Below, in pieces: positions 5,130-12,278 of a stretch of DNA of 12,278 bases. A model generated the notes under the pieces. That model made no database searches. It saw only the letters and a program-made list of their open reading frames with translations, and was not told the DNA's origin. How positions within the stretch are numbered: position 1 is the stretch's first letter; each line of letters opens with the position of its first letter. Source of the stretch: Duncaniella sp. Lineage in GTDB: Bacteria > Bacteroidota > Bacteroidia > Bacteroidales > Muribaculaceae. A program made the position numbers and the translations under genes. The stretch lies in NCBI GenBank assembly GCA_022511285.1, contig JAFLRW010000045.1, positions 1 through 12,278 of the forward strand, in the 5' to 3' direction.

Positions 5130-6230
5130 ATGCGTCTAAAGGAACTCTCGCTGACTAATTTTAAGAATATCCCTTCTGTGCGGCTTGAACTGTCGGGCAA
5201 GGTGAACTGTTTTTTGGGAAATAACGGTATGGGGAAGTCTAATCTGCTTGATGCCGTCTATTTCCTGAGTTTCTGTAAGAGTTTTACGGGAGTCACTGAC
5301 CGTATGGCAATCACTCGCGGCGAGGATTTTGCAATGCTGCGCGGGGTTTATGAGCGCAATGGCAGCGAGGAGGAGCTCCTTATGGGACTGTCGACCGCAC
5401 GGCGCAAGAGCCTGAAGCGTTCCGGCAAGGAATATCAGCGTCTGAGCGAACATATAGGGTTGTTTCCGTTGGTAATGGCTGCTCCACAGGATGTGGATCT
5501 GATTCGCGATAGCGGAGAGGAGCGTCGACGGTGGATGGATATGGTGATAGCGCAGAGCGATGCGGTGTATCTTGACGCGCTCATCCGCTATGGCAAGGGC
5601 CTTGAGCAGCGCAATAGGTTGCTGCGCGAAGGGTGTGTCGACGCGAGTCTCTATGGAGCTGTTGAGGCAATGATGGAGATGTCGGCCGAAGTGATTTGTG
5701 ACGCTCGCCGGCGTTGGGTGGAGGCTCTGACAGGCCTTATCGAACGCCACTATGCAGCCATAGCCGGAGATGCCGAGGCTGTGGGGCTCACCTATGAGAG
5801 TCATCTCAACACCCCCGGGGCTACGCTTACAGCGCTGTTAGACTCTGCCCGTCGCCACGATGAGGCTGTGCGCCATACCTCAGTGGGCCCTCATCGCGAT
5901 GACATAGTGATGACTCTGAGCGGGATGCCTCTGCGCCGCACGGGGTCGCAAGGTCAGTGGAAGACGTTTACCACCGCTCTGCGCTTTGCACAGTATGATT
6001 TTCTGCGCCGTGCCACCGGGATGCGTCCGCTGCTGCTGCTCGATGATATCTTTGATAAGCTCGATGCGCGCAGGGTGGAGCGGATTATGGAGATTGTGAC
6101 CTCGGGTGATGACTTCGGGCAGATCTTCATCACCGACACCAACCGCAAGCACCTTGATGAGATAATGAGCCGCACGGGGAGCGACTTCAGTATGTGGTCG
6201 GTGGATAACGGAACGTTTACACTGCAATGA
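5130..6230 (+). CDS. recF: DNA replication/repair protein RecF, 366 aa
   Basis: RecF is an SMC-like ATPase that binds gapped DNA and, with RecO and RecR, helps load RecA. Residues 1-20 are the usual N-terminal strand (MRLKELSLTNFKNIPSVRLE). Walker A is GNNGMGKS at 30-37, the ABC-type signature SQGQWKTF at 273-280, and Walker B LLLLDDIFDKLD at 301-312. The length is typical. ATG 5130 is chosen because the family begins at this point; an ATG 39 bases upstream would add 13 residues lacking similarity and would include the -7 box. The stop overlaps the next gene by four bases. It heads an apparent five-gene operon. The signature has Trp where most RecF proteins have Gln or Arg. Confidence 0.96.
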   Translation: MRLKELSLTNFKNIPSVRLELSGKVNCFLGNNGMGKSNLLDAVYFLSFCKSFTGVTDRMAITRGEDFAMLRGVYERNGSEEELLMGLSTARRKSLKRSGKEYQRLSEHIGLFPLVMAAPQDVDLIRDSGEERRRWMDMVIAQSDAVYLDALIRYGKGLEQRNRLLREGCVDASLYGAVEAMMEMSAEVICDARRRWVEALTGLIERHYAAIAGDAEAVGLTYESHLNTPGATLTALLDSARRHDEAVRHTSVGPHRDDIVMTLSGMPLRRTGSQGQWKTFTTALRFAQYDFLRRATGMRPLLLLDDIFDKLDARRVERIMEIVTSGDDFGQIFITDTNRKHLDEIMSRTGSDFSMWSVDNGTFTLQ

Positions 6231-6517
6231 AACGCACTTATCCCAAGCATATAGCCGCTATTATTGACGATGCGATGAACCGTGCGGGGCTCTCTGAGGG
6301 GCTTAACGACCGCCGGGCGGCTGCCGTGTGGGTAGAGGTGGTGGGGCCGGCGATCAATCGCTACACGCTGCGCCGGTATGTGGACCGCGGTGTGATGCAC
6401 GTCTATCTCTCCTCTGCTCCGCTTAAGTCAGAACTCTCTATGAACCGCCCGGCCTTGATAGCTGCTATCAATAAAGCCGTTGGGGCTGAGGTGGTGACCG
6501 ATTTGATAATACATTAA
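6227..6517 (+). CDS. DUF721 (DciA-like) protein, 96 aa
   Basis: The protein has the DUF721 layout: an N-terminal helical part (residues 5-25), a central segment VWVEVVGPAINRYTLRRYVDRGVMHVYLSSAPLKSEL (34-70), and a final ALIAAINKAVGAEVVTDLIIH. DUF721 includes DciA, the ancestral bacterial protein that handles the replicative helicase DnaB; short single-domain versions occur in Bacteroidetes, usually next to recF. Its ATG overlaps the recF stop in ATGA, so the two are probably translated together. A role in replication is an inference from family and neighbour. Confidence 0.85.
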   Translation: MKRTYPKHIAAIIDDAMNRAGLSEGLNDRRAAAVWVEVVGPAINRYTLRRYVDRGVMHVYLSSAPLKSELSMNRPALIAAINKAVGAEVVTDLIIH

Positions 6518-6530
6518 TTCACTCTCTGCT

Positions 6531-6956
6531 ATGCCATTAACTACACCTGTTCAACTCCGGTTCAGTGACATTGATGCATTTGGCCACGTAAACAACACCA
6601 TCTATCTCTCTCTGATGGACCTCGCCAAAACTCGTTATTTCATCGAGGCTATGGGCGGAGAACTTGATATCCGGAAGGCCGGATTGGTGGTGGTTAACGT
6701 CAACTGCGACTTCTGTGCGCCCGCGTTTTTCGACGAGGAGCTCGTGGTGATTACCCTCACACTCTCAGTGGGCGAAAAGAGCCTGACGCTGGAACAGGAG
6801 GTGGTCTGCCCGGCCAAAGATGGCCAGGTGAAATGTCGCTGCCGCACGGTGATGTGTGGGTTTGACCCCCGGACAATGACTGCTATAGCCATCACTCCCG
6901 AGTGGCGTAATGCGCTTGAGAAGATGGAGGGACGTGAGTTTCCTTTGAATAAATAA
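6531..6956 (+). CDS. acyl-CoA thioesterase, hotdog (4HBT/YbgC-like) family, 141 aa
   Basis: A single hotdog domain, which hydrolyses acyl-CoA thioesters in the cytoplasm. The signature RFSDIDAFGHVNNTIYL is at residues 10-26, with Asp15 in the position of the catalytic acid of YbgC/4-hydroxybenzoyl-CoA thioesterases and His19-Val-Asn-Asn as the usual following motif. The central helix and beta-strands follow (DLAKTRYFIEAMG; LVVVNVNCDFCAPAFFDEEL; GEKSLTLEQEVV). The length is normal for the family. It starts 13 bases after the DUF721 stop and is 15 bases before the methyltransferase start, so it is inside the operon, though it has no clear link with replication or RNA modification. The substrate cannot be read from sequence. 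Confidence 0.9.
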   Translation: MPLTTPVQLRFSDIDAFGHVNNTIYLSLMDLAKTRYFIEAMGGELDIRKAGLVVVNVNCDFCAPAFFDEELVVITLTLSVGEKSLTLEQEVVCPAKDGQVKCRCRTVMCGFDPRTMTAIAITPEWRNALEKMEGREFPLNK

Positions 6957-6971
6957 TAATCCTCTCAGCCA

Positions 6972-8345
6972 ATGTCAGCCGCCGCTATCACACTCCCGCC
7001 GCAGTTTTGCTCAGAGATGAGCCGCTTAGGGCTCGATGACCTTCCGGCAGCCCTCGCCGCCGGGGAGCAACCGGTGTCAGTGCGCCTCAACGCCGCCAAG
7101 GGTGGTGCAAGTTTTGAAGGAGCTGAGCCTGTGGAGTGGTGTGCCGAGGGGTTGTATCTGCCGGAACGTCCGCAGTTCACCCTCGATCCCCGGCTCCACC
7201 AGGGTCTTTACTATGTGCAGGAAGCCTCGTCGATGTTCCATGCTCTGATGGTCCGTTCGCTCACAGGCGATGCGATGCGCCCGCTGCGTGTGCTTGACGC
7301 TTGCGCTGCTCCGGGCGGAAAGACCACAGCCGTGCTCTCGGCCCTTCCGTCAGGAAGCATCGTGGTAGCCAATGAGTATGTGCCGGCTCGGGCGGCAGTG
7401 CTGAGGGAGAATCTTGTGAAATGGGGCTCGCCGGATGTGATAGTGACGCGTGGCGACACAGCCTCCTTCCGCCCGATGCGTGAGGCCTTTGATATGATAG
7501 TGGCTGATGTGCCCTGCTCCGGGGAGGGGATGATGCGCAAGGACCCCCGTGCCGCCGAGCAATGGTCGACAGCGCTGGTGAGAGAGTGTATGGAGCGGCA
7601 GTGTGAGATTCTTGATAATCTTTGGCCCTCTCTGCGCCCGGGAGGATGGCTGATTTACAGCACCTGCACCTTCAATCGCGATGAAAACGAGAATATGGTG
7701 GAACGACTCATTGAGAGATATGGAGCCGAAAGTGTGGAGGTGGCCGTTGACCCGGCTTGGGGTATCACTCCGGGCATTGCCACCGAAGCCCATTGTTATC
7801 GCTTCATCCCCGGACGCACCCGCGGCGAAGGGCTTTTTGCCGCGGCTCTGCGCAAGCCCGGAATCTTGCCCGAAAAGGAGCAGGAGCCATCGCGCCGCAA
7901 AGATAAGAAGAGGGGCAAGACCTCCGCGGCGGCAATAGATATGAGCGAGTGGATAGAGGGAGCCGACAATTATACCACACTCATCACCGACGAGCGCTTT
8001 ACGGCGTTCCCCACACGTCACCTCGACCTACTCAGAAGGGTGAGTGAGCGTGTCGACGTGATTTATGAAGGGGTATCGCTCGCCGCCGTCAAGGGGCGCG
8101 ACCTTATTCCGGCCCATCCTCTGGCTCTCTCCACAGCCTTGCGCTCGGAGCGGTTTCCGGAGGCAGCGCTCGATGCCGACACAGCCTTAGCCTATCTGCG
8201 CGGCGAGGCGATAGAAATGCCTCAAGGCACTCCTTGTGGATATGTGGCTGTGACATTTGAGGGGCACCCCCTCGGGTGGGTCAAAAACCTCGGGCGGCGC
8301 TCAAACAACCTCTATCCGCCACATTACAGAATAAAATTCAAATAA
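6972..8345 (+). CDS. rRNA (cytosine-C5) methyltransferase, RsmF/NOL1-NOP2-Sun family, 457 aa
   Basis: SAM-dependent enzyme putting a methyl group on C5 of a cytosine in rRNA; RsmF of E. coli acts on 16S C1407. The SAM-binding motif DACAAPGGKT is at residues 109-118. The two catalytic-region cysteines are Cys182 (DVPCSGEGMM) and Cys232 (YSTCTFNRDENE), as in active family members. Residues 310-335 are a basic, low-complexity linker, and the C-terminal part (about 340-457) ends NLGRRSNNLYPPHYRIK, as in the RNA-binding tail of RsmF-like proteins. The target base is inferred, not shown, so no symbol is given. It lies 15 bases after the thioesterase gene and 6 bases before trmD. Confidence 0.92.
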   Translation: MSAAAITLPPQFCSEMSRLGLDDLPAALAAGEQPVSVRLNAAKGGASFEGAEPVEWCAEGLYLPERPQFTLDPRLHQGLYYVQEASSMFHALMVRSLTGDAMRPLRVLDACAAPGGKTTAVLSALPSGSIVVANEYVPARAAVLRENLVKWGSPDVIVTRGDTASFRPMREAFDMIVADVPCSGEGMMRKDPRAAEQWSTALVRECMERQCEILDNLWPSLRPGGWLIYSTCTFNRDENENMVERLIERYGAESVEVAVDPAWGITPGIATEAHCYRFIPGRTRGEGLFAAALRKPGILPEKEQEPSRRKDKKRGKTSAAAIDMSEWIEGADNYTTLITDERFTAFPTRHLDLLRRVSERVDVIYEGVSLAAVKGRDLIPAHPLALSTALRSERFPEAALDADTALAYLRGEAIEMPQGTPCGYVAVTFEGHPLGWVKNLGRRSNNLYPPHYRIKFK

Positions 8346-8351
8346 TTAGCT

Positions 8352-9026
8352 ATGCGAATAGATATTCTCACCGTGCTTCCCGAGATGCTCGAAAGTCCTC
8401 TCGGATGCTCTATACTCAAACGCGCTCAGGACAAGGGCCTCTGTGAAATAGTGGTCCACAATCTGCGCCAGTGGTCCACCAACAAGCATCGTAAAGTAGA
8501 CGACTATCCCTTTGGCGGTGAGGCCGGGATGGTGATGATGGTAGAGCCGGTGGACCGCGCCATCAGTGAGCTCAAGGCACAGCGTGAGTATGACGAGGTA
8601 ATCTTCACCTCGCCCGACGGCGAGATGCTCACTCAGCCGATGGCCAACACACTCTCCCTGGCTCAGAATCTGATAATCCTGTGCGGACACTACAAGGGGG
8701 TGGATTATCGCATACGCGAACACCTCGTCACCAAAGAGATTTCGATAGGCGACTATGTGCTCACCGGAGGCGAAATCCCGGCAGTGGTGATAGCCGACTC
8801 CATCATACGCCTTATCCCCGGCGCTATAGGCGATGAGCAGAGCGCTCTTTCCGATTCGTTTCAGGACAATCTATTGGCGCCTCCGGTCTACACCCGTCCG
8901 GCCGAATATAACGGATGGCGAGTCCCTGAAGTACTCCTCTCGGGCCACCAGGCACGCATAGACGACTGGCGCCACGAGCAGGCTCTTGAACGCACACGGC
9001 GTCTGCGCCCCGACCTGCTTGACTGA
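8352..9026 (+). CDS. trmD: tRNA (guanine37-N1)-methyltransferase TrmD, 224 aa
   Basis: TrmD methylates N1 of G37 next to the anticodon and prevents frameshifting. The sequence has the full set of SPOUT trefoil-knot motifs: MRIDILTVLPEM start, VDDYPFGGEAGMVMM (49-63), LCGHYKGVDYR (110-120), SIGDYVLTGGE (131-141), the catalytic Asp at about 168 (ALSDSFQ), YTRP (180-183) and PEVLLSGHQARIDDWR (192-207). The family usually has His-His after SGH; here it is His-Gln. The length suits the shorter Bacteroidetes type. It is the last gene of the recF operon. Its stop codon is one base from the stop of the convergent permease gene, with no terminator hairpin seen between them. Confidence 0.97.
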   Translation: MRIDILTVLPEMLESPLGCSILKRAQDKGLCEIVVHNLRQWSTNKHRKVDDYPFGGEAGMVMMVEPVDRAISELKAQREYDEVIFTSPDGEMLTQPMANTLSLAQNLIILCGHYKGVDYRIREHLVTKEISIGDYVLTGGEIPAVVIADSIIRLIPGAIGDEQSALSDSFQDNLLAPPVYTRPAEYNGWRVPEVLLSGHQARIDDWRHEQALERTRRLRPDLLD

Positions 9027-9027
9027 G

Positions 9028-10206
9028 TCAGAGGCGGAAAGCGCTGCGGATGTTTCGGCTGACGGCTATAGCTCCTATCGCGGTAGTGGCAGCGGTGATT
9101 CCGAGCCCCCACAGGAGTGTAGGGCCGATTGACGCCCCTTCAGTGCCGAGGTTGGCTAAGGCGGGATGCCACCACGAGGTGATGAGCAACAGTATGCCGA
9201 CGGCCGCGAGAAGCACTGCGGCGTTGACCACAGCTATCAGCCTGATATACACTGCCGAGACACGTTTTGGAGTATAGCCAAGGAGAAGAAGGTCGTGAAT
9301 CTTTGAGCGATTCTTCTGCAGCAGGAGCCATACACTCAGCACCAGAATGAAAATGGCCAGCAGGGTGATTATAGCCCCGATTCCCACCACGACAGCCGTG
9401 GCCAGCCCCAGAAACCACGCCATGCGTCCGCCCGCTTCGCGGTCGCCCGCCGCTTCATATCCGTGGTCGGCAAGATAGCGAGTGGCGGCAGGGTCGCCGG
9501 CGCGGCGCAGCTTGATGATGAGGCGTGAGGGGAGCGGAGTTTTGGGCTGACCGAACATAGGATTGGCCCACTGCATAAAGGCCTCCGGCACGGCTATGGT
9601 GTTGAGGCGCGATGAGAATCCCACTATCCGGGCGTTAATCCACTCTTGATGTCCGTTGCCGCTGAGCGAGAGGCGCAGCGGGAGTGTGGCAATCATCTGC
9701 TCCGACACCTGTGGCAGTCCTCTGGAAGAGGCATAGCCGAAGTTGTAGAGCGTCAGATAGTCTTTTGATATGATGAGGGGGAGTGGCTGGTGCGACTCCG
9801 GAGTCCAACTCTTCCACCCCTCGGGCGAGATGTCGAAAAAGCGGTCAGGAATTGACTCTAAGAAAAGCGACGTATACATCTGCGAACGCCCTATGTCAAG
9901 CGAAAGAGAGACATTGAAGTCAGCCGACGTGAACGCTCCGGTCTCGGCAGCCCATTCCTGTGCGGCAATCACCTTCTGCTCCTCCTCGCTGAATGGTGTG
10001 GCTCCGCCAAATCCGCTCACTTGCTTGGAGATGATGAGATAGTCCGACGATACAAACGAGTCCTCGTCAGCCCCCACTGAGGTGACGTCGCGGTAGAACT
10101 GAATAGCCACAATCACAATGAGCAGCCCCGTCAGGTTGGCCAGGGCATAGCCGACAGTCTGAGCCGGGCTGACGTTGCGACGCAACAGGCGTGTGATGAG
10201 ATTCAT
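9028..10206 (-). CDS. ABC transporter permease, FtsX/MacB-like, 392 aa
   Basis: Four predicted membrane helices: residues 20-37, 265-297, 322-345 and 363-383. Between the first and second lies a large periplasmic domain (about 40-262). This is the FtsX/MacB/LolC topology, where the permease transmits force to periplasmic partners rather than moving small solutes. Residues 298-316 (KNRSKIHDLLLLGYTPKRV) are the cytoplasmic loop typical of FtsX domains, with a Leu-Gly-Tyr-Thr turn that contacts the ATPase. The start codon overlaps the ATPase stop in ATGA. Only one permease gene is seen, so a homodimer is likely. The substrate may be a lipoprotein, given the first gene of the operon. Confidence 0.85.
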   Translation of the reverse strand: MNLITRLLRRNVSPAQTVGYALANLTGLLIVIVAIQFYRDVTSVGADEDSFVSSDYLIISKQVSGFGGATPFSEEEQKVIAAQEWAAETGAFTSADFNVSLSLDIGRSQMYTSLFLESIPDRFFDISPEGWKSWTPESHQPLPLIISKDYLTLYNFGYASSRGLPQVSEQMIATLPLRLSLSGNGHQEWINARIVGFSSRLNTIAVPEAFMQWANPMFGQPKTPLPSRLIIKLRRAGDPAATRYLADHGYEAAGDREAGGRMAWFLGLATAVVVGIGAIITLLAIFILVLSVWLLLQKNRSKIHDLLLLGYTPKRVSAVYIRLIAVVNAAVLLAAVGILLLITSWWHPALANLGTEGASIGPTLLWGLGITAATTAIGAIAVSRNIRSAFRL

Positions 10207-10865
10207 AATCGAAGAAGATTGAACGTTGGGAGGGATAGCTTGTTGCCCACGGAGGTGGCAATTATGGTGGCTCCGCGCAAAGCGGCTTCTTCGGCAATGA
10301 GTGAGGCCACGGCGCTATTGTTGCGGGCATCAAGATGGCTCACCGGCTCATCGACCAGCAGGAAGTCAAACGGCTGGCAGAGGGCGCGGATGATGGCCAC
10401 ACGCTGCTGCTGCCCCACTGAGAGGCGCCCCGCAAGGGTGTCGGCCTTATGGTCTATCTCAAGCCGTTCAAGCATGGTGCGTATCTCTGCCTCGCGGCGA
10501 TAGTCGGTCAGAGAGTTGTTGATTTTGATGTTTTCGAGTGCCGTGAGTTCGGGAAACAGCCTCATCTCCTGCGGTAGGTAGGCGAGGGCTTCGCGCCGCA
10601 ACGCACACCAACGGTCAATGTCAAACGCCGCTGCCGGGGCGCCGTCGAAGAGGATAGCTCCGTCATAGTCTGTGCGCGCACCATATATATATGAGCAGAG
10701 GCTCGACTTGCCGGTGCCGCTCTCAGCCTCGATTATCCAAGCCTCGGGGCGGGTAAACCTCACCTCGGGGCGTAGCCACACCTCGGAGTGACACACCGGC
10801 GGCTCTGTCTCGCTGCCGCGAAACACGTGTGGGAGCACTCCCTGCAGTGTGATAGTCTGAATCAT
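10203..10865 (-). CDS. ABC transporter ATP-binding protein, 220 aa
   Basis: ATPase partner of the FtsX-like permease. Walker A is AESGTGKSS at residues 47-55, with Ala in place of the first Gly. The Q-loop Gln is Gln99 (YLPQEMRLFPELT). The signature is LSVGQQQR at 148-155, with Val in place of the second Gly of LSGGQ. Walker B is FLLVDEP at 168-174 and the D-loop SHLD at 176-179. At the H-loop position (about 205) the sequence is ATSVG, so the usual His is replaced by Ser. The N-terminus (residues 15-40) is longer and less conserved than in typical LolD/MacB ATPases. Both ends overlap neighbouring genes by four bases. Confidence 0.88.
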   Translation of the reverse strand: MIQTITLQGVLPHVFRGSETEPPVCHSEVWLRPEVRFTRPEAWIIEAESGTGKSSLCSYIYGARTDYDGAILFDGAPAAAFDIDRWCALRREALAYLPQEMRLFPELTALENIKINNSLTDYRREAEIRTMLERLEIDHKADTLAGRLSVGQQQRVAIIRALCQPFDFLLVDEPVSHLDARNNSAVASLIAEEAALRGATIIATSVGNKLSLPTFNLLRL

Positions 10866-12259
10866 TGGAAAGAGAGCAGATTGAGCAATACGGGGCCTGT
10901 GGTGCCGGGGAGGGTGATTTCGGCATCCATCCGGGTGGCCGATAAGGTCAGATTTGTTTTCAAGCCGCAGTCGGGCAGTCCGGGGCCTATCGGGGCGAGC
11001 GAGGGGACGTTGAGCTGAACCCCTCCGAATTTGCCGCCAAACGCCTTTGACAGAGCGCTGCCGCCGGCGGCCGAGAGGTGGCCGTTGGTGATGGTGAGAT
11101 AGCCGTCGATATTGCCTATCGAGATATTGAGCCCATATTGGCGTATGGTCAGCATCCCTGTGGCGGGGTCGGTTTCCGGTCGGAGTCCGGTTGTGAAGCA
11201 GAGGGTGCGCACAGTGCTGAGGGCTTCGTCAATCTTCTCCTTCGGCAGCTTTGCCATAAGGAGCACACGCCAATTGCCCGGCTCGGGATCAGTGAAGGCG
11301 TCGGTGTTGGCCGGCGTAGCGGTCAGCATAACGGTGCCGTTGATTGATTGGAGATAAGGTATCACCATCGAGATTATGGCCTGCACTTGGAAGTCGCTTG
11401 TCCCGGGCAGGAGGTTGAGCACTGTGTTCCAGTTAAACTCCGGAGTGACACCGAAGGCAAGCGCTATGGCAGGGTCGTCGCTGGCATAGGAGAGCACACT
11501 CGGGTCTATATTTTGCAGACCGGTATACTCCAACTTCTCGCCATCGGCACGCAAACGCTCTCCTTTGACGGCCAGTTTTTCCGACGGCGTGGTGATGGTG
11601 TAGACATCCCACACCGACTGAAGAGCCGACTTTGTGTCCTTGTTATCATCCACCTTTTCTGAAAGTCGCGCCACACGTATCTGCCCCTCTGCTGTCAGCG
11701 CCTCTTTGATTCCTTTCAGCGCACTGAGGGGATTTTTATGAGCTTTCTCCACCAATTTGCGTACATCTGAGGCATAGATGCCATATCCGAGCCACACCTG
11801 GGAGTCGGAGGCTAACACCGACATATTATGCTTGGTGGTGCCGACGTGCAGCCCCTCGGAGTCTGCCTCCCAAGCCACATACTCATCGCACACCTCGCGA
11901 AATCCCTCAAACTCATTGATATTGAATGTGTAATAAAAATCATCGTAGTCGGGCGAGAAAAATACCACCTTTTCAACATCAGCCACCCCGTGGCCGTGCA
12001 GGCTCCCTATCAGCGAAAGCAGCTCTTTTTGCTTGGGTGAAATCTTGTCGGAAATGGCCGGATTATAATCGGCTCCATCGCGGGTGAAGCTGACTCCAAA
12101 CTCCCGAGCTATGCTGTTGGCATTGATTATTGCCACTAAATCGGCGTCGGCGGGCACATATTTGAGGATGTCGCCCTTCTCGCGGCTGCCGCAGGACTGT
12201 AGCCCGGCAAAGAGGGTAAGGGCTATTAAAAGACTCAGAGCTGTGGTTAGTTTCTTCAT
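10862..12259 (-). CDS. large lipoprotein, DUF4836-like, 465 aa
   Basis: Residues 1-23 form a lipoprotein signal (MKKLTTALSLLIALTLF, lipobox LQSC, acylated cysteine at 23). The mature protein begins with a PADADLVAIINANSIA segment (36-51), the kind of opening found in Bacteroidales lipoproteins of the DUF4836 type, and continues with alternating strands and helices and no membrane segment. The family match is by resemblance only. The function is unknown. It is the first gene of a three-gene unit, and its stop overlaps the ATPase start in ATGA, so the lipoprotein and the transporter are probably made in fixed proportion. The promoter would lie at or beyond the right edge of the window. Confidence 0.78.
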   Translation of the reverse strand: MKKLTTALSLLIALTLFAGLQSCGSREKGDILKYVPADADLVAIINANSIAREFGVSFTRDGADYNPAISDKISPKQKELLSLIGSLHGHGVADVEKVVFFSPDYDDFYYTFNINEFEGFREVCDEYVAWEADSEGLHVGTTKHNMSVLASDSQVWLGYGIYASDVRKLVEKAHKNPLSALKGIKEALTAEGQIRVARLSEKVDDNKDTKSALQSVWDVYTITTPSEKLAVKGERLRADGEKLEYTGLQNIDPSVLSYASDDPAIALAFGVTPEFNWNTVLNLLPGTSDFQVQAIISMVIPYLQSINGTVMLTATPANTDAFTDPEPGNWRVLLMAKLPKEKIDEALSTVRTLCFTTGLRPETDPATGMLTIRQYGLNISIGNIDGYLTITNGHLSAAGGSALSKAFGGKFGGVQLNVPSLAPIGPGLPDCGLKTNLTLSATRMDAEITLPGTTGPVLLNLLSFQ

Positions 12260-12278
12260 TTGTAATGTGTTTAGAGAG

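Noticed and set aside
4952..5200. 82-codon minus-strand frame over the recF start
   Set aside because: It overlaps the N-terminus of recF, shows no signal or domain, and has no good start context.
5136..5804. 222-codon frame antisense to recF
   Set aside because: It is the mirror of a clear recF with all motifs; the composition is typical of shadow frames.
7350..8021. 223-codon frame antisense to the rRNA methyltransferase
   Set aside because: It lies wholly opposite a gene with intact catalytic motifs and has no domain of its own.

Overview
The window looks like a chromosomal segment of a Bacteroidales bacterium; a gut Muribaculaceae-like lineage would fit, but the family is a guess. Reasons: four well-formed or partial promoters of the Bacteroidetes type (TTTG, about 19-21 bp, TAnnTTTG); A-rich start-codon contexts without Shine-Dalgarno sequences; several lipoproteins; recF followed at once by a DUF721 gene; a PpiD-like foldase; and a lipoprotein/ABC operon. 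No tRNA, rRNA or CRISPR array was seen.

Bases 1-1760 are AT-richer than the rest and look accessory. Bases 136-178 resemble insertion-sequence ends. Next comes a minus-strand cluster read from right to left: a consensus promoter (1781-1812), a leader of about 380 nt with hairpins and ambiguous open frames, a 73-residue XRE-type regulator, a second consensus promoter (1099-1129), and three small exported proteins. These are a 102-residue secreted protein, a 47-residue lipoprotein overlapping it in TAATG, and a 91-residue Cys-rich protein with DnaJ-type zinc-finger motifs behind a signal peptide. A probable terminator lies at 85-113. This is the most likely place for something undescribed.

Bases 1855-4081 hold one minus-strand gene, a PpiD/SurA-like periplasmic foldase, with its own promoter, a nearby 17-bp palindrome and a strong terminator hairpin. 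Bases 4172-4933 hold a flavin-reductase-fold protein that carries a lipoprotein signal, preceded by a candidate 25-codon basic peptide just after a TATATTTG -7 box.

Bases 5130-9026 are a tight plus-strand operon of information-processing genes: recF, a DUF721 (DciA-like) gene, a hotdog thioesterase, an RsmF-like rRNA m5C methyltransferase and trmD. It meets the next operon tail to tail with one base between stop codons. Bases 9028-12259 are a minus-strand three-gene operon in which both junctions are 4-bp ATGA overlaps: a large lipoprotein, an ABC ATPase with several altered motifs, and an FtsX-type permease. They are probably one envelope transport or lipoprotein-handling unit of unknown substrate.
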